Shown: in pieces, positions 7,382 to 14,788 of the stretch
Numbering within the stretch: position 1 is the stretch's first letter
Layout of the letters: every line of letters begins with the position of its first letter
DNA from: a virus
IMG/VR virus record: IMGVR_UViG_3300009183_004598
Coordinates: 1 to 27,964 of that record
Strand: one strand, 5' to 3'
DNA length: 27,964 bases
The notes under the pieces: model-generated
Seen by the model: the letters and a program-made list of their open reading frames with translations, nothing else
What the model was told of the DNA's origin: nothing
The model's database searches: none
Program-made: the position numbers and the translations under genes

Positions 7382-8227
7382 ATGGAAGTATCAAAAAAAA
7401 GAAAGTTTTCAAAAAAAAGCTCTCCAGAAGAAATTTTAAAAGTAATGAATATTGCTAAAGGATTGATGGATATTAAACAGTTTGATTCTTATTGCCTTGT
7501 TTCTAAAGCAAAATTCACAAGATGGAACACGATGAGGGTTTATCTATTAGATAGATTATTTATTGAAAAACAACATTTAAGCTATATTTGGATAGGGCAA
7601 GAACCTACAATTGAATTAGCTATCAAGTTTGTTGAATTTGAATACTCTTTCCTCGAAGAAAAGAAGAATTTAAGGATTAAAAAGAAATTAAAACAAGAAG
7701 AAATTCAAGTTTCGGATGAAAGTCAAGTTTCTGAAAGTTCTAATTTGAATACAATTTATGAAGATAACTTAAAGTTAAAAAAACAAAATCAAGAGTTAAC
7801 TGCTCAAAATGGCAAGATGTACAATGAGTTAAGGGATGTTATAAAAGACAGAAATGAGTATAGAGAAAAGTATTTGAAAGACATTGATAGGGGCGAGTAT
7901 TTTAAATTAAAATCTGATTATGAAAAATTAGAGAAAAAATTCAAATCAGAACAAGATTGGGGTTGGCGTTCAAGAAATGAATCAACAGTATTAGCTGGAG
8001 AAAACGCTTCGTTGATAACTAAAATAGAAGAATTAGAATCAAAGTCTAAAAAACCAACACTAAATAAAGAAGAAAGACAAATGGCTATTGATGTTGGACT
8101 TCGTATGCGCAACATAGAGTTGCACCCAGAGCTTTTAAGAAAAGCCATAGAGGTTTTTGAATTAGTAGATAGAAAAGGGTTGGATGCAAACATCAAAGAC
8201 ATTGTAGAATTGGATAGAGAAAAATAA
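7382..8227 (+). CDS. Winged-helix-like plus coiled-coil protein, paralogue 2
   Basis: This 281-residue protein has the same architecture as its upstream neighbour. A basic start (MEVSKKRKFSKKSS) leads into an N-terminal domain of about 85 residues with the shared YIWIGQEPTIELAIKFVEFE motif. A Lys/Glu linker follows, then a long coiled coil (about 125-230). It ends in a helical segment (QMAIDVGLRMRNIELHPELL, then KAIEVFELVD) that the first paralogue lacks. It starts 12 nt after the neighbour ends, consistent with tandem duplication followed by divergence. Structural scaffold or DNA-binding roles are both possible. Confidence 0.55.
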   Translation: MEVSKKRKFSKKSSPEEILKVMNIAKGLMDIKQFDSYCLVSKAKFTRWNTMRVYLLDRLFIEKQHLSYIWIGQEPTIELAIKFVEFEYSFLEEKKNLRIKKKLKQEEIQVSDESQVSESSNLNTIYEDNLKLKKQNQELTAQNGKMYNELRDVIKDRNEYREKYLKDIDRGEYFKLKSDYEKLEKKFKSEQDWGWRSRNESTVLAGENASLITKIEELESKSKKPTLNKEERQMAIDVGLRMRNIELHPELLRKAIEVFELVDRKGLDANIKDIVELDREK

Positions 8228-8240
8228 TTATTTATATTTA
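8210..8240 (+). promoter_or_regulatory. Candidate promoter for GT-B glycosyltransferase gene
   Basis: TTG at 8210-8212 and TATATTTA at 8233-8240 are separated by 20 nt, one base off the Bacteroidota consensus. It would start transcription about 20 nt before the ATG at 8266. The 38-nt gap here is among the larger ones in this region, which supports a regulatory site. Confidence 0.4.
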
Positions 8241-8265
8241 CACCAGAAACTTTAAAACAAACAAT

Positions 8266-9531
8266 ATGAAGGTTGTTCACAAACAAGAAAAAATAAAAAA
8301 TGTGTTATTGTATGCCGACTTCGGATGCACTACTGGATTTTCTAAAGTAGCAAAAGAGTTAGTTGACGAATGGGCAAAAGACCAAAACACAAGAATAGTT
8401 GTATTTGCGGTAAATAATTTTGAAGAAAAGCAATATGATTATTTGCCTAACGTAAAGGTAATTCCAGCGCTATCTACCTCAAAAGAAAAAAAAGATATTT
8501 ATTGTCGTATTGAGTTTTTGAGCTTATTGTATCAGCAAGATTTTGATGTATTATTTTGTATTAACGATATTGAAATATTCAACGAAATGGGAGAGCATCT
8601 TAAAAAAGTTAAAACAGAAAAGCTAAAAAACAACAAGCCAAACTTTAAGTCTGTCGTTTACTTCCCTATTGATTCAGAGCCGAGAGAAAGTGATGTAAAA
8701 GTTGTTTCTTTCTTTGATGAAGCAATTACTTATACGGAATATGCTAAAGCAGTAATGAAGCCATTACTTTCAGATGCGGACTTCAAGAAAGTAAAAGTAA
8801 TTCCTCACGGATGTAACACTACTGACTTTTACCCATTTTCAGAAAAAGAAAAATTAGAAGCTAAAAAAGAAATTTTTGGAAGCGATGATGTTTATGTCTT
8901 TGGTTCTGTAAACAGAAACTCCGCCAGAAAGGATTTAGCAACTTTGATTATTGGATTCGCTATGTTCAAGCATACAAATCAAGCTAATTCTGTGCTTTAC
9001 TTACATTGTAATCCGAAAGACCCTTCTGGAATAGATATTTACAGATTATGCGATAGAGTTGGATTAGAAGTTGGTAAGGATGTAATTGTTCCAAAAGACT
9101 TTTCAGAAAACAAAGGATTTGATATAGCAGAATTGAATAAAATCTATAACGCTATGGATTGTTTCATTACAACTACTACTTCAGAAGGTTGGGGATTGAC
9201 CATTACAGAAGCTATGGCTACCAAGACGCTCGTTATTTGTCCAAAACATACTTCGATAACAGAAATAACAAATAATGGCGAAAACACGCTTAATTTTATG
9301 TTTAGTCAAAAGATGGTATTTGTAAACGACTTTGAAAAAATAAGAAACGTTTCTAATCCAGCAGAAGTTTCTACTTTGTTAGGAGTAGCATATAACCTTA
9401 AAAACGAAGAACAAGAGCTTCAAGACCAAGTAACAGATAAAATAGAAAAGGCTTACAAAAAAGTTTCAGAAATGAAATGGAGCGGTATAGCGAAGAAATT
9501 TAAAGCTATAATTGATAAGTTAGCAAAATAA
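8266..9531 (+). CDS. GT-B (family 4-like) glycosyltransferase
   Basis: This 421-residue protein has two Rossmann-like halves, as expected for GT-B enzymes. The C-terminal donor-binding half shows GSVNRNSARKDLATLI (about 212-227), a strand/helix with LYLHCNPKD, the FITTTTSEGWGLTITEA segment (about 300-316) and TLVICPKHTSITEI. The E-G-W-G-L-T-x-x-E-A-M-A motif holds the family E-x7-E, which binds the nucleotide sugar. The N-terminal half (residues 12-190) would bind the acceptor. The protein is soluble and cytoplasmic. With two GT-A enzymes and a methyltransferase upstream it completes a small glycan-modification set. Confidence 0.87.
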   Translation: MKVVHKQEKIKNVLLYADFGCTTGFSKVAKELVDEWAKDQNTRIVVFAVNNFEEKQYDYLPNVKVIPALSTSKEKKDIYCRIEFLSLLYQQDFDVLFCINDIEIFNEMGEHLKKVKTEKLKNNKPNFKSVVYFPIDSEPRESDVKVVSFFDEAITYTEYAKAVMKPLLSDADFKKVKVIPHGCNTTDFYPFSEKEKLEAKKEIFGSDDVYVFGSVNRNSARKDLATLIIGFAMFKHTNQANSVLYLHCNPKDPSGIDIYRLCDRVGLEVGKDVIVPKDFSENKGFDIAELNKIYNAMDCFITTTTSEGWGLTITEAMATKTLVICPKHTSITEITNNGENTLNFMFSQKMVFVNDFEKIRNVSNPAEVSTLLGVAYNLKNEEQELQDQVTDKIEKAYKKVSEMKWSGIAKKFKAIIDKLAK

Positions 9532-9536
9532 TTATT

Positions 9537-9815
9537 ATGGATAATTTGAAAGACAAAGAAGGAGTAATTAGAGGAACTTTTGTATCTTATGAAGATTTAG
9601 ATAAACAAGGTTTTGACAGAAATGCGTTTAACTATTACGTTGATGCAACTATAAAATTAAAACACGAAACAGTAGTTTTAAGAAAATGCAAAACAGTAGA
9701 TATTAAAGAAAAAGGTTCTGAAATATTTTATTTTTCAGAAGGAGATGATGGTATTTTAATTTTTAAAAAAGAAGATAATCCTAATATGACAATAAAAAGA
9801 TTGCTCTTGAATTAA
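9537..9815 (+). CDS. Small beta-rich protein of unknown function
   Basis: This 92-residue protein starts 6 nt after the GT-B gene. It is rich in beta-type segments (GVIRGTFVSY, YYVDATIKLK, TVVLRKCKTVDI, GILIFKK) with a short acidic stretch, FSEGDDG. There is no signal peptide, membrane span or catalytic motif. It is probably co-transcribed with the glycosyltransferase. The -33 element of the next promoter (9807-9809) lies inside its last codons. The family is not recognised. Confidence 0.5.
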   Translation: MDNLKDKEGVIRGTFVSYEDLDKQGFDRNAFNYYVDATIKLKHETVVLRKCKTVDIKEKGSEIFYFSEGDDGILIFKKEDNPNMTIKRLLLN

Positions 9816-9837
9816 TCAATAAAAATATTTACATTTG
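9807..9837 (+). promoter_or_regulatory. Bacteroidota-type promoter for HNH gene
   Basis: TTG at 9807-9809 and TACATTTG at 9830-9837 are separated by 20 nt, a full consensus match. Transcription would start near 9844, giving a leader of about 100 nt before the HNH gene at 9947. The promoter begins inside the end of the upstream gene. Confidence 0.6.
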
Positions 9838-9868
9838 TAGAGCAGTTACCACTCTACAAAATGTAACT
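9836..9868. repeat. Two overlapping, mutually exclusive hairpins in HNH leader
   Basis: TGTAGAG (9836-9842) pairs with CTCTACA (9852-9858). Independently, AGTTAC (9844-9849) pairs with GTAACT (9863-9868). The two stems interlock and cannot form together. The first spans the predicted start site and could be a DNA operator. The second would sit at the 5' end of the transcript. The remaining leader to 9946 holds only a 28-codon ORF from 9886 that overlaps the HNH gene and is probably not a gene. Confidence 0.4.
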
Positions 9869-9946
9869 TAAAAATATTGGCTCTTATGATGAAAAACGAA
9901 GTAGAGTGCGTTTGGATTTGTAGGAGCTTTACTTTTTTATACAAGT

Positions 9947-10453
9947 ATGGAAGAAATTTGGAAAGATATTGAAGGGTACGAAGGATTGTATCAAGTATCT
10001 AATTTAGGGAATGTAAAAAGATTAGCAGGCAAGTGGGTAAAGCAAGAAAGGCTTATTAAGTTTAAGATAGATAGATATGGCTACCCATCTTATAGTTTGT
10101 CAAAAAATAAAGTTCTAAAAAGCAAAACCGCTCATAGGCTTGTAGCCAAAGCATTTGTTCCTAATCTTTTAAATAAACCAGCAGTAAACCACATAAACGG
10201 AATTAAAACCGATAATAAGGTAGAAAATTTAGAATGGTGTACAAACAAAGAAAATACTGCTCATTCAATAGAAATAGGATTGCAAGACCAAAAAGGTGTT
10301 AAGCATCATAAATGTAAGCTCACGGAAGAACAAGTGTTAGAGATAAGAAAAATAGCCTATTCTGAAACAAGAACTGCATTATCTAAAAAATATGGTGTCA
10401 GTAGAGCGCATATTTTAAGATTGATAAAGAACGAAGGATGGGAACATATATAA
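9947..10453 (+). CDS. NUMOD4-HNH homing endonuclease with C-terminal HTH
   Basis: This 168-residue protein has three parts. A NUMOD4-type start (EIWKDIEGYEGLYQVSNLGN, 3-22) comes first. The HNH nuclease core follows, with His63 in AHRLVAKAF, Asn81-His82 in NHINGIKTDN, and the Asn/His region 90-106 (NLEWCTNKENTAH). A C-terminal helix-turn-helix (KLTEEQVLEIR, then LSKKYGVSRAHILRLIK) probably contacts DNA. Such enzymes cut DNA to copy their own gene between phage genomes. It stands between its own promoter and its own terminator, so it looks like a free-standing, self-contained insertion. A second, divergent copy lies at 26997-27506. Confidence 0.9.
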   Translation: MEEIWKDIEGYEGLYQVSNLGNVKRLAGKWVKQERLIKFKIDRYGYPSYSLSKNKVLKSKTAHRLVAKAFVPNLLNKPAVNHINGIKTDNKVENLEWCTNKENTAHSIEIGLQDQKGVKHHKCKLTEEQVLEIRKIAYSETRTALSKKYGVSRAHILRLIKNEGWEHI

Positions 10454-10479
10454 AAAAGCCACCCGAAAGGTGGCTTTTT
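10453..10479. terminator. Two-way intrinsic terminator
   Basis: AAAAAGCCACC (10453-10463) and GGTGGCTTTTT (10469-10479) form a perfect stem with a 5-nt CGAAA loop. The core is GC-rich (GCCACC/GGTGGC) and flanked by A-run and T-run, so it can end transcription in both directions. It separates the HNH gene from the convergent minus-strand gene at 10500-10619. It is one of the few GC-rich stems in the window. Confidence 0.9.
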
Positions 10480-10499
10480 GTTTTCTTTTCAAAAAAAAA

Positions 10500-10619
10500 T
10501 TATTTTTTGAAAACTCCTACTTTCCAAGCGATAGCTAATGATAATCCAATTAGGACTACATTATGATAATTTTGTCCGCCTAAAAATTTTGGAGAATTGA
10601 TGTCGAAAATTCCTTCCAT
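10500..10619 (-). CDS. 39-residue single-span membrane protein, only minus-strand gene
   Basis: On the minus strand an ATG at 10619 opens a 39-codon frame ending in TAA at 10500-10502. The product begins MEGIFDINSPKFLGG, then has one hydrophobic span (VVLIGLSLAIAWKVGVF, about 21-37) and ends FKK. This short N-part, C-terminal span and basic tail match the small membrane proteins at 24332-26007. A TATATTTG promoter lies about 30 nt upstream on the same strand, and the two-way terminator lies 20 nt downstream. Promoter, start, stop and terminator together argue for a real gene despite its size. Confidence 0.7.
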   Translation of the reverse strand: MEGIFDINSPKFLGGQNYHNVVLIGLSLAIAWKVGVFKK

Positions 10620-10649
10620 TGTTCTTAAATTTAATTTATTAATAAAACA

Positions 10650-10657
10650 CAAATATA
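10650..10657 (-). promoter_or_regulatory. Minus-strand -7 promoter box
   Basis: CAAATATA on the + strand reads TATATTTG on the minus strand, a full match to the Bacteroidota -7 element. It is 30 nt upstream of the minus-strand ATG at 10619. I do not see a clear -33 TTG at the right distance, so strength is uncertain. Confidence 0.45.
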
Positions 10658-10677
10658 CTCAAATAAAATTATATCCT

Positions 10678-10756
10678 AAATAATAATTTTAAATAATTGA
10701 AATTCAGACGCAATAGGATTGTTTCATTTAAAAGAAATCGCAAATAATTATTATTT
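10678..10756. repeat. AT-only inverted repeat in divergent promoter region
   Basis: AAATAATAATT (10678-10688) and AATTATTATTT (10746-10756) are reverse complements 57 nt apart. They lie in the intergenic region between the minus-strand -7 box and the + strand promoter at 10789. The rest of 10658-10788 is AT-rich and shows no gene. Because the arms contain only A and T, a chance match is possible. A shared operator for both promoters is the alternative. Confidence 0.25.
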
Positions 10757-10788
10757 AAAATATATCTAATTCTTTTACTTAAATTAAT

Positions 10789-10796
10789 TATATTTG
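10789..10796 (+). promoter_or_regulatory. -7 promoter box for the polyvalent-protein operon
   Basis: TATATTTG at 10789-10796 matches the Bacteroidota -7 consensus and sits 23 nt before the ATG at 10820. No clear TTG is found 19-21 nt upstream, so an activator or a weak -33 may be involved. It is the only candidate promoter for the operon 10820-22045, whose genes are separated by at most 19 nt. Confidence 0.5.
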
Positions 10797-10819
10797 CTTT
10801 TTATATATAAAAATCTACT

Positions 10820-13729
10820 ATGAAAAAGACTACCCTAACAGAAAGAAAAGCAGAACAAGCACCTACTGGTGGTGTTCTTGTTGGAAAAAGAAAAGGGCAA
10901 ACAATTATACACGATGAAGGAAGTTTAAGTGGATATTTAGTTGGTAAAACTCACGCAGAAGGTGGTATTAAAGCAGTTAATAAAGCTACTGGACAACCTT
11001 TAGAAATGCAAGGTGGAGAAGTGGTTATTACCGCTCCAGCAGTAGCAGACCAGACTAAAAATCAGTTTAACGGTAAAATGATGACCAATAGAGAAATACT
11101 TTCTCAAATAAATGTAAATGGTGGTGGTGTTGCGTTTGCTAATGGAGGAGATATTCCAAAGAGCATAAAACATACTGGAGCAACTTACAACTATGGTGGT
11201 AAAGTAATGAAAGACCACGAAATACTTTATAGAATAAATGGCGGACATTTGGCAAAAGGAAAGACATTAAGTCAAATTGCTAAAATGCACAACGTTACTC
11301 TTAAACAATTGCAAAGTCAAGTTGATATGGGTATGAAAGCTGAAAGCGAACATACTTCAAGCAAGAGAGAGCAAATGAAAATCGTAAAAGACCATTTGTA
11401 CGAAAATCCTAAATATTATACTTTGCTAAAAAAAGCTGGATTAAAAAAAGGCGGAAGTTTAGTTAGAGATGCTAAAAGCGGAAATACTCCAGCGAGAGAT
11501 TTGAACAACTATAATGATGTATTGGATTTAGATGCCGATGGTGTTGTTGGAGCTGAAACTGGTTTGTTTGAAGATGGAGGAGATTTTGATACAGATGGTA
11601 CTGGCGGAGCAGATGCTTCTGCTGGTGTAGGTGCTTTTAAAGAAGGCGGAGAATTAGATTTCCTTGATGATGTAGAAAGAATTTTTGACGAAGGAGGAAG
11701 TACAGATTTACCAAAAGTTGAATATGTAACAATTACATCAGTAGGTAATAGAACGGTTTATTCTGAACTTGTAGGAGAAATATACGGAAACATAGAGGTT
11801 TTAAAATATGATTTGAATAAGTTTTTTAAAGAAAAAAACGAAACTCCATCTTATATCTATATTCAGCCAAACAATTCTTCTAATAATTTCGGTATTTCTT
11901 TCAAGAAAGGTAAAAATACGGTATTAAACTTTAATCCTTTAACTGGTCAAAATTCAGATATAATTAAACAGTTAGATAGAAGGTATCCTCGTTCAATTAA
12001 AAAATATGATTGGAATGATTTTTATCAAAACAAAAACAGACCATCAGATAAACAAGAGCCTAAAAGCGAAAGCACATCTAAAAGTTCGGAATCTCGTAAA
12101 TTTTCTTCTGGAGAAATAGAAGTATTTAATCAAATTGATGCGTTACTTGAAATTAAAAATATAGAGATAGAAAATGTTGCTCCTTATGCGGATTACACAA
12201 AAGATTCATACACCAGAGATTTTGATGTAGTAAATACTGATACTGGAGATGTTTTTAAATTGCGAGTTTTTAAAGACCATTTAGGGGTTTCAAATGAAGA
12301 TTCAAATAGAGCAAAATCAAGTTTATTGCTTTCAGATTTTTTACTATGGAAAATATCAAATCCTACATCTACTTCTAAATCTGGAGCAAGACCAAAAGTT
12401 AGCTATTTAATACAAAAAGAAAATGAAGCCAATATTGGGGATATTCAAGGACTTAAAAATTATATTGATAAGTTATTTACTAAAGGGAATAGTAGAGTAG
12501 GTCTTGAAATTGTAGAAAACGGTAAGATTGTTAGCGAAAGTTTATTTTACATCTATTTTAGTTCTGAATCAGACCCATCAGACAAAAGACACTTTAACGT
12601 TTTACAAGATTTAGATGCTTTGAAATACGCTATTTTTGGTTCTGATTCAAATTTAAAATATAATTGGGATGAATTTTTTGAAGTTGAACCAAAAGAAGAA
12701 ACGAAACAAGAAGAAACAATTAGAAACTTTGAGTTAGAGAAAAAATATCTTACTCAAAGAATAAATGCCTTGTCAAGCGAATTGGATTTGAAAAGACCTA
12801 TTTTAAGCAACGAAGAAATAGCTTTCTATCAAAGAGAGATAAATAAGTTCGTTAGCAAGTTAAGAGTTGTTTCTAATGACGAAATGGAGTTGAAACCTAT
12901 TCAAGCAAGAGTAAATGGAGTTTATAAGGTTAAATGGGGAGATTATACAAAACAATATCCAGAAACGGATACTTTGTCAATAAACGGAGTTAAATCTGAA
13001 TTAACCTTTGAGGAATACTTGACTGTAAGAACACCAGAGTTTAAATCGTTTTTTGGTAATTGGGAACAAGCGTATTTTGATAACACCTATTCTGGAGTTT
13101 CAAAAATCATAAACCCAAAAACAAAAGAACCAATGCCAGTATTTCACGGAACAAACGTTCTGTTTACTGAATGGAAAACATACGAAACGAACAATGCGCA
13201 TTATTTTGCAGTAAAAAGAGAAATGTCAGACTTCTTTGCTACAAGTTGGGAAAACAGAAGCGATAAAGCAGGAGTTGATTCTAAAGCTATTAAAGCATTA
13301 AATCCTAATACTGGAACTTTCTTATACAGATGTTTCTTGGATATTAGAAACCCAATTGACTTTTCAAAATTTGGAGTAGAGAAAAGACCAATAAAAGAAT
13401 TTTTATTGTTTCTTAAAATTAACTACAACATTGGAGATTATGACTTCTGGACTAATTTAGGAAACGCAAGAGGATTTACGAGTGAAACCAGAGTATATGC
13501 TTGGCAAATTATAAGACTATGGCAGAACTTTACTAAATACGTTAAGAACTTTACCACTTATGATGGTTACATTTTTTACGAGTACATACCAGATACGCCT
13601 TATGGCGGATTGGAAAACGCTTCATTGTCGTTTTGTGCATTTGAAAGTAACCAAATTAAGTTTGCAGATGCTTACGAGTTTAACGCATTGTCTAATGATT
13701 CGAGATTTGATTTCGGAGGAACACTATAA
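10820..13729 (+). CDS. Polyvalent phage protein: GG-punctuated N-terminus, DUF5661-like, repeats, C-terminal ADP-ribosyltransferase
   Basis: This is a 969-residue modular protein. The N-terminal about 110 residues (THAEGGIKAVN, GGEVVITAPAV, GKMMTNREIL) match a segment common in Bacteroidota phage proteins. GKMMTNREILSQIN recurs as GKVMKDHEILYRIN. Residues about 145-208, with Glu177-His178-Thr179 and KDHLYENPKYYTLLKK, resemble DUF5661. Gly-Gly junctions occur at 109, 126, 211, 253, 276 and 292. Two related units of about 80 residues end in KYDWNDF (395-401) and KYNWDEF (613-619). The C-terminus carries FKSFFGNWEQA, then PVFHGT with His776, and ends with SNQIKFAD (Gln945). This is the layout of the ART-PolyVal ADP-ribosyltransferase of injected polyvalent proteins. 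Gln replaces the usual catalytic Glu, so activity is uncertain. Confidence 0.8.
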   Translation: MKKTTLTERKAEQAPTGGVLVGKRKGQTIIHDEGSLSGYLVGKTHAEGGIKAVNKATGQPLEMQGGEVVITAPAVADQTKNQFNGKMMTNREILSQINVNGGGVAFANGGDIPKSIKHTGATYNYGGKVMKDHEILYRINGGHLAKGKTLSQIAKMHNVTLKQLQSQVDMGMKAESEHTSSKREQMKIVKDHLYENPKYYTLLKKAGLKKGGSLVRDAKSGNTPARDLNNYNDVLDLDADGVVGAETGLFEDGGDFDTDGTGGADASAGVGAFKEGGELDFLDDVERIFDEGGSTDLPKVEYVTITSVGNRTVYSELVGEIYGNIEVLKYDLNKFFKEKNETPSYIYIQPNNSSNNFGISFKKGKNTVLNFNPLTGQNSDIIKQLDRRYPRSIKKYDWNDFYQNKNRPSDKQEPKSESTSKSSESRKFSSGEIEVFNQIDALLEIKNIEIENVAPYADYTKDSYTRDFDVVNTDTGDVFKLRVFKDHLGVSNEDSNRAKSSLLLSDFLLWKISNPTSTSKSGARPKVSYLIQKENEANIGDIQGLKNYIDKLFTKGNSRVGLEIVENGKIVSESLFYIYFSSESDPSDKRHFNVLQDLDALKYAIFGSDSNLKYNWDEFFEVEPKEETKQEETIRNFELEKKYLTQRINALSSELDLKRPILSNEEIAFYQREINKFVSKLRVVSNDEMELKPIQARVNGVYKVKWGDYTKQYPETDTLSINGVKSELTFEEYLTVRTPEFKSFFGNWEQAYFDNTYSGVSKIINPKTKEPMPVFHGTNVLFTEWKTYETNNAHYFAVKREMSDFFATSWENRSDKAGVDSKAIKALNPNTGTFLYRCFLDIRNPIDFSKFGVEKRPIKEFLLFLKINYNIGDYDFWTNLGNARGFTSETRVYAWQIIRLWQNFTKYVKNFTTYDGYIFYEYIPDTPYGGLENASLSFCAFESNQIKFADAYEFNALSNDSRFDFGGTL

Positions 13730-13731
13730 TT

Positions 13732-14784
13732 ATGAATATTAAAGAAACAGTAGAAAAATACAAACTTATTCCTTTATTCCCAGATGCAAACATCGGAGAA
13801 AATGAGGAAATGGTATGCAAAATAACAGAAACTTCGATTGCGTTTTCTGGAGTAAGAAAAGTAAATGAGTTAGGCTTCATTTGTATGGTTGTATTTAACA
13901 AAGAAAATGGTATTTATAATTGCACCTATTCCTCTCTTATTTTTAGAGGTAAAGGCGAAAATTTAAAAACCATATACGACAATACCGTTAAATCAACCAA
14001 AGCTAATTTGCCAGACTTGATGAACTTTTATAACGAGTTTTACGAGCAATGGGCAAAAGAAGTAAATAAACTTATTTCTGATGATTTGAAAGACGTATTG
14101 GAAAAAGCCAAAGAAGAAAAAAAACAGAAAGAGGAGCAAGAAAAATCCGAGCAAGGAGAACAAGAAGAAAAAGGAGAACAAGGAGAGGATTCTGAATCTG
14201 GAGAAGAAGGTGGCGAAGAAAGTTCTGAAAGTGAGCAAGGTGGAGAAGGCGGAGAAGGCGGAGATGAATCTGGAGAGCAAGCAGAAGGAGAAGGTGGAGA
14301 AATGTCGTCAGAAGATATTGAAAAGATGATTGAAGAAATTAATAAATCTCAATCTGGAGAAAATCAAGATGGGCAATCAAGTTCTAATTCAGATAATATT
14401 GACTTGGAAGATTTTTTAGAGCAAGTAGAAGAAGGTAATGCCGACAATGACTTTACAAAAAACTACAATAACAAAGAGCTTAAAGAAAAAATAGATTATC
14501 AAAAGCAAGAAAATCAAGATATGGGTTCTTCAAGCGCAAAGCAAGACTTACAAAGCTATGAGGTAAACAATGTTTTGAGAGCAGTACAAGGTATTTTAGG
14601 AGTTAATTCAGATGAAGTAAAAAGAAGATTTCCAACAAAAAAATCAATTACTGGATTTGTAGGCTCTTTATCTAAAGATGAAATAGATTCTATCGCAAGT
14701 AACGTTGGAATACCTAATGAAATAAGCAACATTGAAAAACAAAAACAAATATCAAATAATTTAGCAAAAGAAATTAACATTTAA
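13732..14784 (+). CDS. Acidic low-complexity protein of the CobS/CobT-like module
   Basis: This 350-residue protein has three zones. Residues 1-125 are ordered, with a beta-rich start and then helices. About 125-225 is an extreme Glu/Gly/Ser/Gln low-complexity stretch (for example EESSESEQGGEGGEGGDESG). About 225-350 is helical and contains IDLEDFLEQVEEG (223-235). It starts 2 nt after the giant gene ends and stops 4 nt before the AAA+ ATPase gene. CobT proteins carry a similar long acidic insert before their VWA domain, so this gene could be the split-off front part of a CobT-like subunit. That is inference; no enzyme motif is seen. Confidence 0.6.
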   Translation: MNIKETVEKYKLIPLFPDANIGENEEMVCKITETSIAFSGVRKVNELGFICMVVFNKENGIYNCTYSSLIFRGKGENLKTIYDNTVKSTKANLPDLMNFYNEFYEQWAKEVNKLISDDLKDVLEKAKEEKKQKEEQEKSEQGEQEEKGEQGEDSESGEEGGEESSESEQGGEGGEGGDESGEQAEGEGGEMSSEDIEKMIEEINKSQSGENQDGQSSSNSDNIDLEDFLEQVEEGNADNDFTKNYNNKELKEKIDYQKQENQDMGSSSAKQDLQSYEVNNVLRAVQGILGVNSDEVKRRFPTKKSITGFVGSLSKDEIDSIASNVGIPNEISNIEKQKQISNNLAKEINI

Positions 14785-14788
14785 TATT

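Noticed and set aside
9886-9972. 28-codon ORF in the HNH leader (MMKNEVECVW...)
   Set aside because: It overlaps the HNH start, has no recognisable feature and is likely chance. A leader peptide role cannot be excluded but is not supported.
13560-13742. + strand ORF overlapping the end of the 969-aa gene
   Set aside because: It is an out-of-frame shadow of the ART-like domain, which has clear conserved motifs in the main frame.
13993-14280. Minus-strand ORF rich in Phe and Leu opposite the acidic region
   Set aside because: It is the complement of Glu/Lys codons (GAA/AAA giving TTC/TTT). Such hydrophobic antisense frames are artefacts of the acidic low-complexity stretch.
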